Assembly (NCBI GenBank): GCA_037952775.1
Contig: JBANAY010000001.1
Span: 1,736,001-1,800,000 of the forward strand
Reading direction: 5' to 3'
DNA: 64,000 nucleotides
Origin: Clonostachys chloroleuca
Taxonomy: Eukaryota; Ascomycota; Sordariomycetes; Hypocreales; Bionectriaceae
Both the position numbers and the translations under genes were made by a program. Every line of letters starts with the position of its first letter. Positions within the stretch are counted from its first letter, which is position 1. Below the pieces are notes generated by a model. It saw nothing but the letters and a program-made list of their open reading frames with translations, made no database searches and was not told the origin of the DNA. Positions 45,707-56,921 of this stretch are shown in pieces.

Positions 45707-47095
45707 TTAGTAGAAGCGGTAGACAGCGCTTCCGCCCGAGGGGACGGTAACCTGTGTCAAATAGTTAGCATACAAAGTAAGCAATGGAGAGTAAAGAACA
45801 CCCATGTGCCTTGGGGTATCACTTACAGTGCAACCCTTGGGGTCGCCGTTGGAGAAGATACCGTTCTCGTACTTGCAGGAACCAATGAGGCCCTTACCGG
45901 TGATTTCGATGTTGAAGCCGAGGACAGCAGTGCTGGTGGGGGCGTTGGGTAGAATGGAAATGTAGGTGTTGTCGCCGTCCTTGCCAACGCCAATAACGAT
46001 TGGAGCCCAGTTACCGGCGCCAGTCGGGTCCTGCTCGGGCTGCCACTGGCAAGATTCCTCCACGGTGTAGCCGGCCTTGTTGACGTAGAACTGAGCGGAG
46101 GTCTTAGCACCACCCCACTTGAAGAAGTCCTGCTTGGGGTTCAAGAGCTCGACAGTACCGCCAGCCGCGGCGTAGGAAGGAATAACCATGTTCTCAGTAC
46201 CGGGGTACATGGTCTGGCAGACGGCGACGCCCTTGGAAAGCTCGTTCTTAACCGAGATACCTCCCTCACCAGCCTTACAAAGAACATCGATGTCAGGGTT
46301 GGTGAGCACGAGCTTGCCATCGCTGTTGCAGAAAAGTCCACCAATGCTGGTTCCGTCAGATTGCTGATCCTCAAGGGGGTACTGGGTAGAGAAGTAGCCG
46401 GGAGGGCAGGCGTAGGTGCAGAGACCTCCAGGCTCGCACTTCTCGCCCTTGACTCCGGTCACGAGGTTGTAGATCTGGCTAGGGTTGTACTTCTTCAACT
46501 TCTGGATACCGGACCAGTCATCGAGACCGAGCCAGGGAAGGGCAATAGCGCCGTAGTCGGAGGGGAAGCTGTCGCAAGAGACCGATTTAGACTTGAAAGT
46601 CTTTGTCAGGCCGGTGCCGGTGCTGGGGGATGAGCTGGCGGAGGATGTCGAGGCGGGAGCTGCGGACGAGGTAGTCAAGCTCTGGATGACGGTTGTGGTG
46701 GTGGGCTGAGGAGCGACCGAGGAAGACGAAGAAGAGGAGGAGGAGGAGGAAGAAGACTGCTCCTCAACGAAGAGACCACCCTTGGCAGCAGCGCTGACGG
46801 TTGGCTGCTCGGCGATGGTGATGGGAGCGGCTGTAGGGTTGGACTCTCCAACAACGATGAACTTGCCATCGGCAATACCCTGCTTGGCCTTGGTCTCATC
46901 AATCTCGTTGCCACCGAGCAGGTAAACGGTCTCGGTAGGCTCGACTAAGACCTGGACGACGCTGGCCTCACGCTTGACAGGCGAGCCAATGTCCTTCTTG
47001 GCATGATAAAGCTGGTGCCCCGGGTGCTGGTGAGCGGCAGCGCTTGCGCCAACAGCCAAAGTGGCCGCGATGGTGTACTTGACAGCGGACTTCAT
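45707..47095 (-). CDS. SUN-family cell wall protein (beta-glucosidase-like)
   Basis: Exons 45827-47095 and 45707-45751 give 437 residues. The single intron (45752-45826) is 75 bases, in frame and free of stops, so an unspliced message would code for 25 extra residues. Splicing is favoured because it removes them and joins the family's GCT and VTVPSGGSAVYRF ends. SUN proteins (yeast Sim1, Uth1, Nca3, Sun4) are secreted wall proteins linked to septation and glucan remodelling. A signal peptide (MKSAVKYTIAATLAVGASAAA) leads. A KR site (SPVKREAS) could be cut by Kex2. A Ser/Thr-rich linker with a 14-serine run comes next, then the SUN domain with PSDYGAIALPWLGLDDWSGIQ, GLCTYACPPGYFSTQYP and MYPGTENMVIPS. 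It is on the far side of a 4.4 kb gene-poor stretch from the zinc-finger gene. Confidence 0.93.
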   Translation of the reverse strand: MKSAVKYTIAATLAVGASAAAHQHPGHQLYHAKKDIGSPVKREASVVQVLVEPTETVYLLGGNEIDETKAKQGIADGKFIVVGESNPTAAPITIAEQPTVSAAAKGGLFVEEQSSSSSSSSSSSSSVAPQPTTTTVIQSLTTSSAAPASTSSASSSPSTGTGLTKTFKSKSVSCDSFPSDYGAIALPWLGLDDWSGIQKLKKYNPSQIYNLVTGVKGEKCEPGGLCTYACPPGYFSTQYPLEDQQSDGTSIGGLFCNSDGKLVLTNPDIDVLCKAGEGGISVKNELSKGVAVCQTMYPGTENMVIPSYAAAGGTVELLNPKQDFFKWGGAKTSAQFYVNKAGYTVEESCQWQPEQDPTGAGNWAPIVIGVGKDGDNTYISILPNAPTSTAVLGFNIEITGKGLIGSCKYENGIFSNGDPKGCTVSDTPRHMGVLYSPLLTLYANYLTQVTVPSGGSAVYRFY

Positions 47096-50000
47096 CGTGA
47101 TAGCGTTGAGAATCTTGAGGATAGAATGTTAGCAAGCCACCAATCTCAACATGACAGAAGCGAATCGCTGTATCGCAACACCCAAAGCCCTTTCCGAGGA
47201 AATATACCCCATTATGTTGATTTCGCCCCTCCATGCCCCCTTTGATCGCAACATGATATCGCACTTACAAAATGGACAGATAGCAATGATTATTCCTCCC
47301 GCGCAAATCAGGCAGGCAGACAGACAGAATATAAATGATTAAAACGAGCGTAAAGGGTAGGCACCTCAAGGAGCGTGGAGGAGAGGGATCTCTCAAATTG
47401 CGGATGAAACAACACGATAGGACGCTACGAAGCAGAAAGAGAGACGGGCAAGCGACGAAGAGGGATACGCCCAAGTTTGAATGAACCAGCACCCAGCCAA
47501 GCCTGGGCAGGCCGAGCCCAGGCCCAGGATCCTTTGATGCCAGGGGAGACGGCCAATAGGCTTGGCTTGGGGTCTCTGGGAAATTACATGACCTTAGTGG
47601 GTGGACCAAGAAGCTTCTCACCGGAGAAGCGCGGCAAGGGTACAGATTTGGCAATGCCAAAACGCATGCCACCAGGCGGCCTGGCTCCAAATATGGTCAA
47701 CGGCAGGCCCCATGGCCCGGGGTAGCCAAGCGCCGCCTCCCGTTTGAAAACACGATCGACGCAGCAATTCTGTTGCTTCGAGCCATGCTAGCCTAAGACT
47801 GGCCAGCGGCCTCCCAGGGCGGGCATCTTGTAATTAGCGGGGGCCAGGCAATGAGCGCGCTCATCGCCCACCGTGGTGCGAGCCACGCCTGAGTCGGCAC
47901 CTTGGCATTGACTTGGCTCTCCTATTCACCCTCATTGCTGGCAAAGGGAGGACGGGAGATGCGCTCTGGAGCACGTGAGTGCTAGACCGTTGGTCGTCGT
48001 CAGGGGGAGCCTATCACAGCAACACAGCTAGCCCGGGCAAGTGGTAGCGGTGTCAGCGGAGGAGGTATCCCATAACATGTCGCGGCGCCGAGACTACACC
48101 GGTAGTTGGTCGCTGGAGGGGCTGCAGGTACCTTTCCCCATCCCGTGCTAGAGAGGAAGAGGGAGCTAGCAAGCACAGTGCATCGCCAGCGTCTCACTTT
48201 ACCTTGCAGCGTTGCAGCGGTTGCTGCTGGTGCCTGTTCTGGACGGTGTTCCTGGCGCTAGTCCTCTTTGCAGTAGGTTGCCCTCCAAACGAGCCTGCCA
48301 GCCGCATTTTTGGGCCATGGCACAGTGCGTCAATCCTGTTCAATACGCACAGTGTTTAGATGGTTCTCATATCGGCAAATTTACAGGCTGTTTATTTCGC
48401 CTCTCCATCTAGGCAGCTTGTCGTCATCGCTCAATCAAAGTTGTTAAATGAATGGCCACTGTTGGTCCACCTGCATACGTATCCATGGTACGTATGGAGT
48501 TGCGCATGATACATACTATGTAATAAAATCGCTCCAGGAGAAAACCAAACTCGATCTTCCCCCGCCGACCGGGTATGAATGTCAATCTCTTCCTTCTGAG
48601 TAATATCAATCCCCAGACCGTCTGCCAGGGCGGGGAACTGCTGCGTGACCAGCTTGACCGGCCCTCACGCCATTCTTGCACATCCTCTACATTCCTCTCT
48701 CAGCCTTACCATGTCGGCCAATTTGCTATTGTTGTTCCCAGGCCATCTCCTGCGCACTCTCCATCTTTGACTGACATCCGCGAGAGTATTCATCTTAATA
48801 TCGATTGCGTACATGGTCCCCATACATGCACATGACTTTATGCCCGAACTTACGCAGCCCCCGCTCACCCGCGGCTGTGCCACCAGCCAAATCCCATATC
48901 TGCGTCCTGCAAGAGGCCAGCCGCATCGAAAGATCATTTTGGGACCAACCATCCAAAAAGGGGGCAGGTCCATATATTTATATCTTAGTGGCATTTGAAT
49001 ATGCCTTGGATCAGCCTCAGAGGTCGAGCGCAATTGTGAAATTGGGCAAATGTCCACACGCGCACAAACCACTTACATAGTACACAGAACGGCTACCAAA
49101 AATAACGTGTAGATGTTTCATGCTGTGCCATGGCGACGGTAGCTGCTCCTTGCTCTTCATTGGCTCCGTCGGCCTGGATTCTATATCCAGATTCATAACA
49201 CAATAACTGCTGCTGAGGCCTACGTGACCGGACTTCTGGAACGTAGCTGCGATGAATTCTAAGACATCTAATCTGCCTTGATGAGCGGCATTGAGATGAC
49301 ACTAGGATCCATTGAGGGATCGAGAATCCCGTTTCCACCCGCCAAGTGAGAGTCACAAATCCTGAAAGGAAGTAAGAGTCAGATGCGACCCAAATAAGAA
49401 GGCAGCATCACGTCAAGGGATTGATGCGCCTTGTGGCGTTCAGATCGCTGGAGCTGCAGATTGGTTTGTCAGCTTACAGTATGAGTGCATCTTGACTTTC
49501 CAACAAAAAGGTGGGGCTACTATTAGTTGTTGAAGACATTGAATTTTGATGGGCAGGGAGAGCCTAGAGGGGAGCCATCTACGGTGCCGGCGAGACACAG
49601 GGCTTCTGTTGTGGCATAAGATGACGATCAAGGCTGAGACTAGATGATGCTTGGCATGGTACTACAACAGCTCATTGGTTGCCAGGGAGGTGTCTGGCGA
49701 GTAAGGACATCGTCCGTAGGCAGCAGCCATCTGTATACATACATAGCAATGAGATCATGAGGCTGACGGGCTGTTGCACTATGACCTCTCTCCGCAGTAG
49801 GTTGAAGACCGAAGAAGGTTTGTTACCGAATACTTGTGTGCTTGTGAGCAATCACAATGGGCATGCCGCTGGTGAGCCTTACGGTAAAGAAAACCGGGGT
49901 TTCTGACTCCCGCCGCATTGGCTGGCTGCACGGGACTTGTCACTGTCTGATCGCCGTATTAGTCGCGTTACAGGCCTGACACGAGAGTTTGCACTTTCCA

Positions 50001-51521
50001 TGCGGTCACCGCCAAAGTGGCATTCACAGTATCAAGGGCGCCTCGTGTAAGGCTATCTGTCTAGTCAGTTTCCTTACGCGAACATTAGTAGATAGGCGCC
50101 TCATGTGGGCGTAGTAGCTTGATTTGATTCAAGTAGGGGACTTGAGGAGGGGGCCGATGGAGTGGTGTCGCATGCGCCACACTCAAACATGTGTAATACG
50201 AATCAAGGCGACGATGTGTGTTAGTATTATTTATAGGATTACGTCCAGACCAGCCGAGGGATCTATAGGCTCAACTTCAAACAGCCAATGATGGCTGTGC
50301 TGCTGCGGCTGAAGTCTGCCAACAGAACCTTAGCAGAGCAATACGTATATCCTTGACTCGACGAATAGCCGGTCCTGCTTCGAACCGACGAAATATGGGG
50401 GGGGGTCCATATACGTAAGTGACGTCCATCTCAAAACAAGATGCGTAATCCCGGTGGGCGTCGACTGGTTGGTCGCAACAACGTGCGGCAAAGAGCTGAG
50501 GAAGAACTTGGTCATTGGATTCTGCTTGGTTCTATATTTTGCCAGACCTCGACTAAGAGGGGCGTAATATCTGATCTCGTCGACACATTTTGTATTACAG
50601 CGTGATTCCTGGCAATACGTAGGTCGAGAGTCTACGCCACCCAGCCCACGCTAATTAGCTGCCTACCCGCCCGGGCGGCGCAGAGGAGTGAGGCACACCG
50701 TACTGCCACCAGCCAGTGATTCGTCCACAGCAACTTGGTAGGCTCCGTGTTCGTGTTCTGACCACGAGGGCGCAAAAAATCCGGTCTTGGTCATCTCTCG
50801 ATCGGTATTTGTGTTCCTTTTGGGAAAGAAGCAGAGGGAGAATAGGCGGACCCTTCCCTGTTGTTCGTCGCCGTGACGCCTACTTCGGACGCCTTGCACA
50901 CATCTGACATCCAGTCTGTTCCGCCGGCAGCGACCCGGAGGATCCAGCACCAGGTACCGGGTTAGCGCATGCAACCCGCTCCTGCGCGTGGCTCCGCGCA
51001 CAGCAGAGGTACCTTGTGGTAGGACGTGCTCCCACTGACAACCTCCAGCAACCAGGGCTGGTCAGTGGCTGATGACTGCACCAGGGTGGACCTCTCAACT
51101 CAGCCAGTCCAGCCAAGCCCAGCCCCATCTGCCGTCAAACGCTCTCTCCCTCATCACCATCCAGCTCCCGTTCCCACATCACGCACCGCCGCCGGATCTA
51201 TCATCGCCGTTGTCACCACCCAATTTCGCGACTTCCTTTTTCCCCATCGTGTTTCACTGCAGCTCGCCTTGTCCCGCTGCCAATAGCTCCTGTCGCTTGG
51301 CCAGATGCTCAATTTTTTCCCCGAGAAAAAACATAGTAGAATCCACCGAGGTTGAAGGTACTACAATTAATTGCTGGGCCAGCTCTCGCCACGATCTTCA
51401 GCCACACTTCTGAGCCGCGACCTTCCGATGTATTGGCGTTGACCATCTCTGCATTCAACGCCCCAACCCAAATATTTCTATCCCCTTAAAACACACACGT
51501 ACAATATCATCTCCAGCTTTC
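47096..51521. other. 4.4 kb gene-poor region between SUN and zinc-finger genes
   Basis: Divergent promoters of both neighbours must lie at the ends. No frame shows a domain; the longest (47265-47690 and 48665-49072, both -) have no family resemblance. The sequence is not unusually AT-rich, so it is not an obvious RIP-decayed transposon. A direct repeat GGCGCCTC[AG]TGT occurs at about 50038 and 50096. From about 51090 the sequence is C/T-rich and is probably the leader of the zinc-finger gene. Confidence 0.5.
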
Positions 51522-53387
51522 ATGGCGTCCAATCCGGGCGCCGTCGCGACCGAAGCCCCGCCGTCCTCGCGCACATCACCACCGTTAGCCGCACCAGCCA
51601 TCATCACCTCTGAGGATGGCATGAGAACACTGAAGCGCCAACGCGAGGCTACACCTACCTCTCCAGAGCCCTTGGACTCAAGTCGGTCCAATGCTCTCGG
51701 CTCTCCATCGAAATCCGCCCGCCTTGCCCTCGCGACCGCACAATCTCCACCCCCGTTGCCTGGCGCGGCAGCTCTAGGGGACGAAAGAAGGCGACGGGAA
51801 GCCGAACGAGAAGTGAGCCCCCAGTCGAGTGCCGATAACTCCAGTCACAGGGTACTTGCTTCTTTGTTGTCGGGCGCAGCCGAGGAGGCTATCAACCGGT
51901 CCAATGACGCGCCCCAGATGGTTCCTGTAGCTGCCATGGAATCTGCCGCGTCCAAACACTCCAATTCTGCACCGATTTCTACAGACACATCAAACCGTAT
52001 TGACGAGCATAGGGAGACTACTCCACAAAGCCCTGGAGGTATTACTGGCGCTGGCGTGACGACGAGCCCGACCCCGATGGATCTGGACCTCAAGGATCTG
52101 CCTCATGGTTTGTCGCATGAAGTGATAGGCCATGAGGAGAGAGCTCAAGCAAGCTCATTGTCGTACCCTGGGTCGCTACAAGCGAGTAACAGTCTAGCGG
52201 AAACGACTCCTCGCGGTATGAGCTTTCCCATACCTGGCCATTCACAAGGTTCACCCACTTCATCTTCGTCCAAGAAGCACAAGTGCCCTTACTGCAATAC
52301 CGAGTTCACGCGACATCACAATTTGAAGAGCCACCTCCTCACGCACAGCCAAGAGAAACCATACGTATGCACCGAGTGCCCTCTAAGATTCCGCCGTCTT
52401 CACGACTTGAAGCGACACGGGAAGCTTCACACGGGCGAGAAGCCACACGTTTGCCCGAAGTGTGATCGGAAATTTGCTCGAGGTGATGCATTGGCACGAC
52501 ACAGCAAGGGCGCTGGTGGGTGTGCTGGGCGACGATCCAGCATGGGAAGCTTTGCCGACGGTGACGACCTCGACGGCCATTCCATGGGGGAGGCAGATGA
52601 ATCAGCCATGTCAGGGATAGGATACGAGAATGGAGAGGAAGAGGATCTTCGGAGGCAGAGCCTTCCTACTATCCATGCACAGCATGTGGCAAGCAGTGAC
52701 AATGAGAGCTATAGCAACCACTCCCGCACATACCCTCCCGCTCTAACCCGACCGACCGGTAGCTCGCTATTTGCTTCCAATGTCAGTCAGAATCAGGCTG
52801 GCAGCACTACGTCGTCGAGTATTCCGAACAGCATGGCTAGCGCGCATACACCCAACACCAGCATTTCTTCAGCTCCTGCCAGTGGTGGGAACGGAGGCAT
52901 GTACTCGCAGGCTGGGATGACGGAGAGTCCCAAGCCATTGAGCCCTGGTATTACCAGCCATGAATCCTCGAACTCGACTCGCCAACGCTCTCCTGGGGTG
53001 CCACAACAGACTCAGCAGCAACAGGGAAGCCGGCGACTCTCGGATTTGCAGCCACCGCCCGCGGGTCTAGCACAGACAAAGTTGCCGGGCTTGTCACATC
53101 CATCATACCCACCACCTACCAGTTCACCCAAGTTCAGTAGCCATGGACGTACTCTAAGTGGTCAGCAGCCTGGTGGTGATAACCGAAACTTGTTTGTGCA
53201 AGCTGATTCAAATGTCTGGGCTTATATCCACAATTTGGAAGAAAAGGTCAAATCACTCAACGATAAGGTATCGACCCTCGATCAGGAGGTTCTAAGCTTA
53301 AAGAAACAGCTAGATAATCGCGACGGGGCGTCTGCCGCCGCTGCTGCTGCTGCCGTCGCTGCTGCTGTGGCTACTTCTGCCCAATAA
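51522..53387 (+). CDS. C2H2 zinc-finger transcription factor
   Basis: An intronless frame of 621 residues. Three adjacent fingers lie at about residues 248-330: KCPYCNTEFTRHHNLKSHLLTH, YVCTECPLRFRRLHDLKRHGKLH, and HVCPKCDRKFARGDALARH, which ends KGAGGC. The linkers SQEKP and TGEKP are the classic DNA-binding type. In the third finger the last ligand appears to be Cys, a C2HC variant. A leucine-heptad helix (YIHNLEEKVKSLNDKVSTLDQEVLSLKKQL) near the C-terminus could dimerise. The rest is Ser/Pro/Gln-rich, and the protein ends in an alanine run. It is probably a nuclear regulator; it resembles fungal Azf1-like proteins, but that assignment is uncertain and no target is known. Confidence 0.9.
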   Translation: MASNPGAVATEAPPSSRTSPPLAAPAIITSEDGMRTLKRQREATPTSPEPLDSSRSNALGSPSKSARLALATAQSPPPLPGAAALGDERRRREAEREVSPQSSADNSSHRVLASLLSGAAEEAINRSNDAPQMVPVAAMESAASKHSNSAPISTDTSNRIDEHRETTPQSPGGITGAGVTTSPTPMDLDLKDLPHGLSHEVIGHEERAQASSLSYPGSLQASNSLAETTPRGMSFPIPGHSQGSPTSSSSKKHKCPYCNTEFTRHHNLKSHLLTHSQEKPYVCTECPLRFRRLHDLKRHGKLHTGEKPHVCPKCDRKFARGDALARHSKGAGGCAGRRSSMGSFADGDDLDGHSMGEADESAMSGIGYENGEEEDLRRQSLPTIHAQHVASSDNESYSNHSRTYPPALTRPTGSSLFASNVSQNQAGSTTSSSIPNSMASAHTPNTSISSAPASGGNGGMYSQAGMTESPKPLSPGITSHESSNSTRQRSPGVPQQTQQQQGSRRLSDLQPPPAGLAQTKLPGLSHPSYPPPTSSPKFSSHGRTLSGQQPGGDNRNLFVQADSNVWAYIHNLEEKVKSLNDKVSTLDQEVLSLKKQLDNRDGASAAAAAAAVAAAVATSAQ

Positions 53388-54794
53388 ATGGGCTGCATGC
53401 ATGCCATGATGTATAGATACGAGCGAACGGCGAACCACAATGACCTCGCGGCAGTGTTTCTTCTTTTATTGATCCGATATATAGGTTTTGCTATTTGGAT
53501 TTTATTGGTATGCGTCATGGTTGTTCGGTGGCATACTGCAGGTCGTTCTTTTGATCATTTTCGAGATGCGATGGATGGGATCCATAGGTTTCTACTTGAC
53601 TTGTTGATGGCGTTTGCGTTTATTCTTACCCTTGTCGTTAGCTCCACGGATTATTTCTCGAAGACTTTGGTGGATGGTAGGCACAGATGGCTGCTGACTA
53701 CTAAGAGCTTGGTTCCGGACAGCTGCATGTTGTCCATGTCAGTGTCAGTGTATGATACACAAAAAAATTGGGAGTGGTTAATGCTTCGCAAAGGCGCTGC
53801 ACGGCGATAAATTTTCACCCCAAGGGCTTGTTTCGAGTTGGTAATCTGGAATGTATCTGGCAATTGACATGAACACCTCTCGTCGTATCGGATGCATCCC
53901 TCCCAAAGTGAGCTTGACCTTGAAACTTTTTTTGGCCGAGGCTGGCGAGTGTGCAGGTCCCATCACTATCGTCCTGCAGGAGAATTATCATACTATCAGG
54001 CTACCTAATCTGCCTTGGCAGTTATGTACAGGGGGATGCTAGGGGACGGGTAGCATTGGATGTGTCCCGTTCCTTGTTCGTCCTTGATTTGAGCCTCATG
54101 CATTCCCTCTCGGTCTTAGCCGCGGCCGGCCCATTGCAAGGTGGAATTTCCTGCATGGCATGATTGGTGAAAATAGCATAAACCACGAGAACCTACCCGT
54201 TATAGATGTGTGCACTGGGCATTTGCGCAAGGACCGCGGCACCTCGTTAAGCTGTGGCCAAATCCTCGTATGACTCAGCGGCTGCTGTGAAACGTAAGTA
54301 CTGGGACCTGTCGCTTCTGGAGAGTTTGCAGAGGAAGCACGTACCACTATACTCATATTCTATAGAGGCATGCAAGTAGAGAGGCTCGTCGCGCTCACGA
54401 CAACTCCATGAAAAATTAGCTAACAACTGATCATAACATCAAGTTCGGTCGTGGCTTGTACCTGTCTCTTGGCATTTGGACATCATTGAGATTAATGCGA
54501 TGGATCGTGCTTTTCGTGTGTCAAGTTCCATGCCGCCCAGCCGACAGGATGCTCCCAGCTCTTGCTCTGGTCCCGCTTTCACGTGTCATCAACACACTTT
54601 CCGGCCTGATCGACGTCATCCAGAATGCTCCTAAGGCTTCGTCTTCTCCGAAGCTTCTGATTCTCACGCGTCCCGTGGTACCCTGCAGATCCTGTCTTAC
54701 TTAAAAGGAACTGGCCCTCTAAATTTTCATCGGGCGGTGCGCTTCACTTACTGATTGAATTGTTTTGAATATTCATCCACTTTATTCCGCCAGC
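53388..54794. other. Intergenic region between the zinc-finger gene and DGAT2
   Basis: These 1.4 kb hold 3' untranslated sequence and the DGAT2 promoter. Short open frames on both strands lack any recognisable domain. Confidence 0.5.
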
Positions 54795-56352
54795 ATGGCC
54801 GACGCCACTGTCTCTGAGCCCGTCCCTGTGCCTGATTGTAAGTATAGCTCCATCTGAACGGATTGTTTAGGCGGCCGCGCATGCCTCTTACCAATCTCTT
54901 TACTGACGGGAACACCAGTCAGCAAGGACCCAGGGCTTCCCGAGAAGGTGACCACGATCCCCCACCCCGCGGATGATGCATCGCCAACTGCCTCGCCGGA
55001 TCAGAACGGGCACGCTGTAAGTAATCCTGGAGCTCTTACAAAGCTCGCAACCGGGAGTATAGGTATTTGGGCTGATTCCAGATGCACAGGATCGTGATAT
55101 CACATCGACAGGCATCAATGGCAGCACCACGAATGGCGATAGCAATGGCTCCTTGAGGCACAGGATAAATGGTGGCGCCAAGTCATATGCCGCCGCCGTG
55201 GCTGATGAGGACTCGGACTTGGGCTCTGACGATTTCCCCAACGGCACTCATCATAATGGCCCCATGAAAATGCCTCCCCCCGGCGAGGCAAGCTACCCAG
55301 ACTATGAGCAGGAAGCTTGGCAGGCTGGGGGCATTCGATTTGCCCCAATCAAGATCCCCTTCATTCGGCGAATGCAGACAGCTGCTGTGCTCTTCCACTG
55401 CATGTCCATTGTATCATTTGTATCCGTCTTCTGGTTCACTTGCGCCAACCCTCTGGCTTGGCCCATTCTCCTCCCATATCTCATCCATCTCTCTGTTTCT
55501 ACTGCTGCCTCGAATGGCCGCTTATCTTTCCGCTCCGAGTATTTGAGATCTCTTCCGTTGTGGAGGTTGTTCGCGAGCTACTTCCCAATGAAGCTGCACA
55601 GGACGCATAGTCTGTCGCCCCAGAAGAAATATATCCTTGGGTATCATCCACACGGCATCATCTCTCACGGAGCATTCTGCGCTTTCGCTACCAATGCCTT
55701 GGGGTTTGCGCAAAAGTTCCCGGGCATCACCAACACCTTATTGACGCTGGAATCCAACTTCAAGCTCCCATTCTACCGGGACTGGATCCTGGCTTTGGGC
55801 ATGGGCTCCGTGTCAAGAGAATCCATCACTAACCTCCTTACCACGGGTGGCCCAAATAATGACGGTACTGGCCGCGCTGTGACGATTGTCATCGGCGGAG
55901 CTCGCGAGTCGCTCGAGGCTCAGCCAGGGACTCTACGACTTGTTCTTCACAACCGCAAGGGCTTCGTCAAGATGGCGCTGCGCACCGGCGCGGACCTCGT
56001 CCCCGTGGTGGGTTTCGGGGAGACCGATTTGTACGATCAGCTCAGCCCGAAGACACACCCAATGGTCCACAAGTTCCAGATGGTCATCTTGAAGGTCTTC
56101 AAATTTACCTTGCCTGCTCTACACGGCCGGGGTGTTCTCAACTACGATATTGGATTGATGCCCTATCGACGACCAGTCAATATCGTTGTCGGAAAGCCCA
56201 TTGAGGTCGGCCAGGCCTATGGTGCCCAACCTCCACAGGAAGAGATTGACCGCCTTCACGAGCTTTATATCCAGGAAGTCGAAAGGTTATGGGACGCATA
56301 CAAGGACAAGTTTGCGCCCAGTCGAAGTTCCGAACTTGAAATCATTCATTAG
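54795..56352 (+). CDS. DGA1: Diacylglycerol acyltransferase type 2 (DGAT2/Dga1)
   Basis: Exons 54795-54837, 54919-55016 and 55090-56352 give 467 residues. The enzyme transfers an acyl group from acyl-CoA to diacylglycerol, making triacylglycerol at the ER and lipid droplets. The N-terminal 110 residues are polar and variable. Two hydrophobic spans (MQTAAVLFHCMSIVSFVSVFWF and ALAWPILLPYLIHLSVS region) precede the catalytic YHPHGIISHGAF block. Further family blocks are GGARESLEA, HNRKGFVKMALRTGADLVPVVGFGE and GRGVLNYDIGLMPYRRPVNIVVGKPI. The histidine motif HPHG is intact. All three exons join in frame with GTAAGT donors. Confidence 0.93.
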
Positions 56353-56921
56353 CTTCTTTATGTTATGTTTCGTCATCTACAGCGAATAATATTGTGCACT
56401 TAAAAACATTGATTTACAAAAATTCTAATCAGCATCTTGAAATCGTCAGTTTTCTTTTCATCATGTGCTCCCAATGGTGTGATAACGCCGCAAGAGGATT
56501 TAAGTGAAGAACAGTCGGCTATCGGTGCTCAACGTATAGCTATGCCAGGCGTCGGGATCTCCCCGCTTTGTTATCGCTTTGCATGATGAACGCAAGAACC
56601 ATATTGACCGATCCTCTCTCATGGCGGAGAAAAATAAACGTCAAAAAGTAAGCATATTCACCACAGCAGGGTAGGCTGATTGATAATATACATAGGTATG
56701 GAAGATGTAATTAAGTCACGTGAGAGCGTGTCAATGGAGCCCTCCTGCCGCGTAAATTGATTCGCGTTACTCCTACCCCTTGGATTACCTCTACTGTCAT
56801 TCATCACTAATATTCCATCCGTGAAATCAATTACAGCAGCGAGAAGCTACCTCAACCATCAAAACAGAAAAGCCCCAATCAAAAGGGTTGCTACTCATCC
56901 ACAACCTCAGACCTGGTCAAA
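56353..56921. other. Intergenic region between DGAT2 and APN1
   Basis: These 569 bases carry a presumed DGAT2 terminator and the APN1 promoter and leader. No gene is seen. Confidence 0.5.

Noticed and set aside
45305..45710. Open frames on both strands over the palindrome
   Set aside because: They arise from the symmetric GC-rich repeat, have no domain and no start context.
48665..49072. 135-codon open frame (-) in the gene-poor stretch
   Set aside because: No recognisable domain, cysteine- and arginine-rich composition unlike nearby genes, no plausible splice partners.
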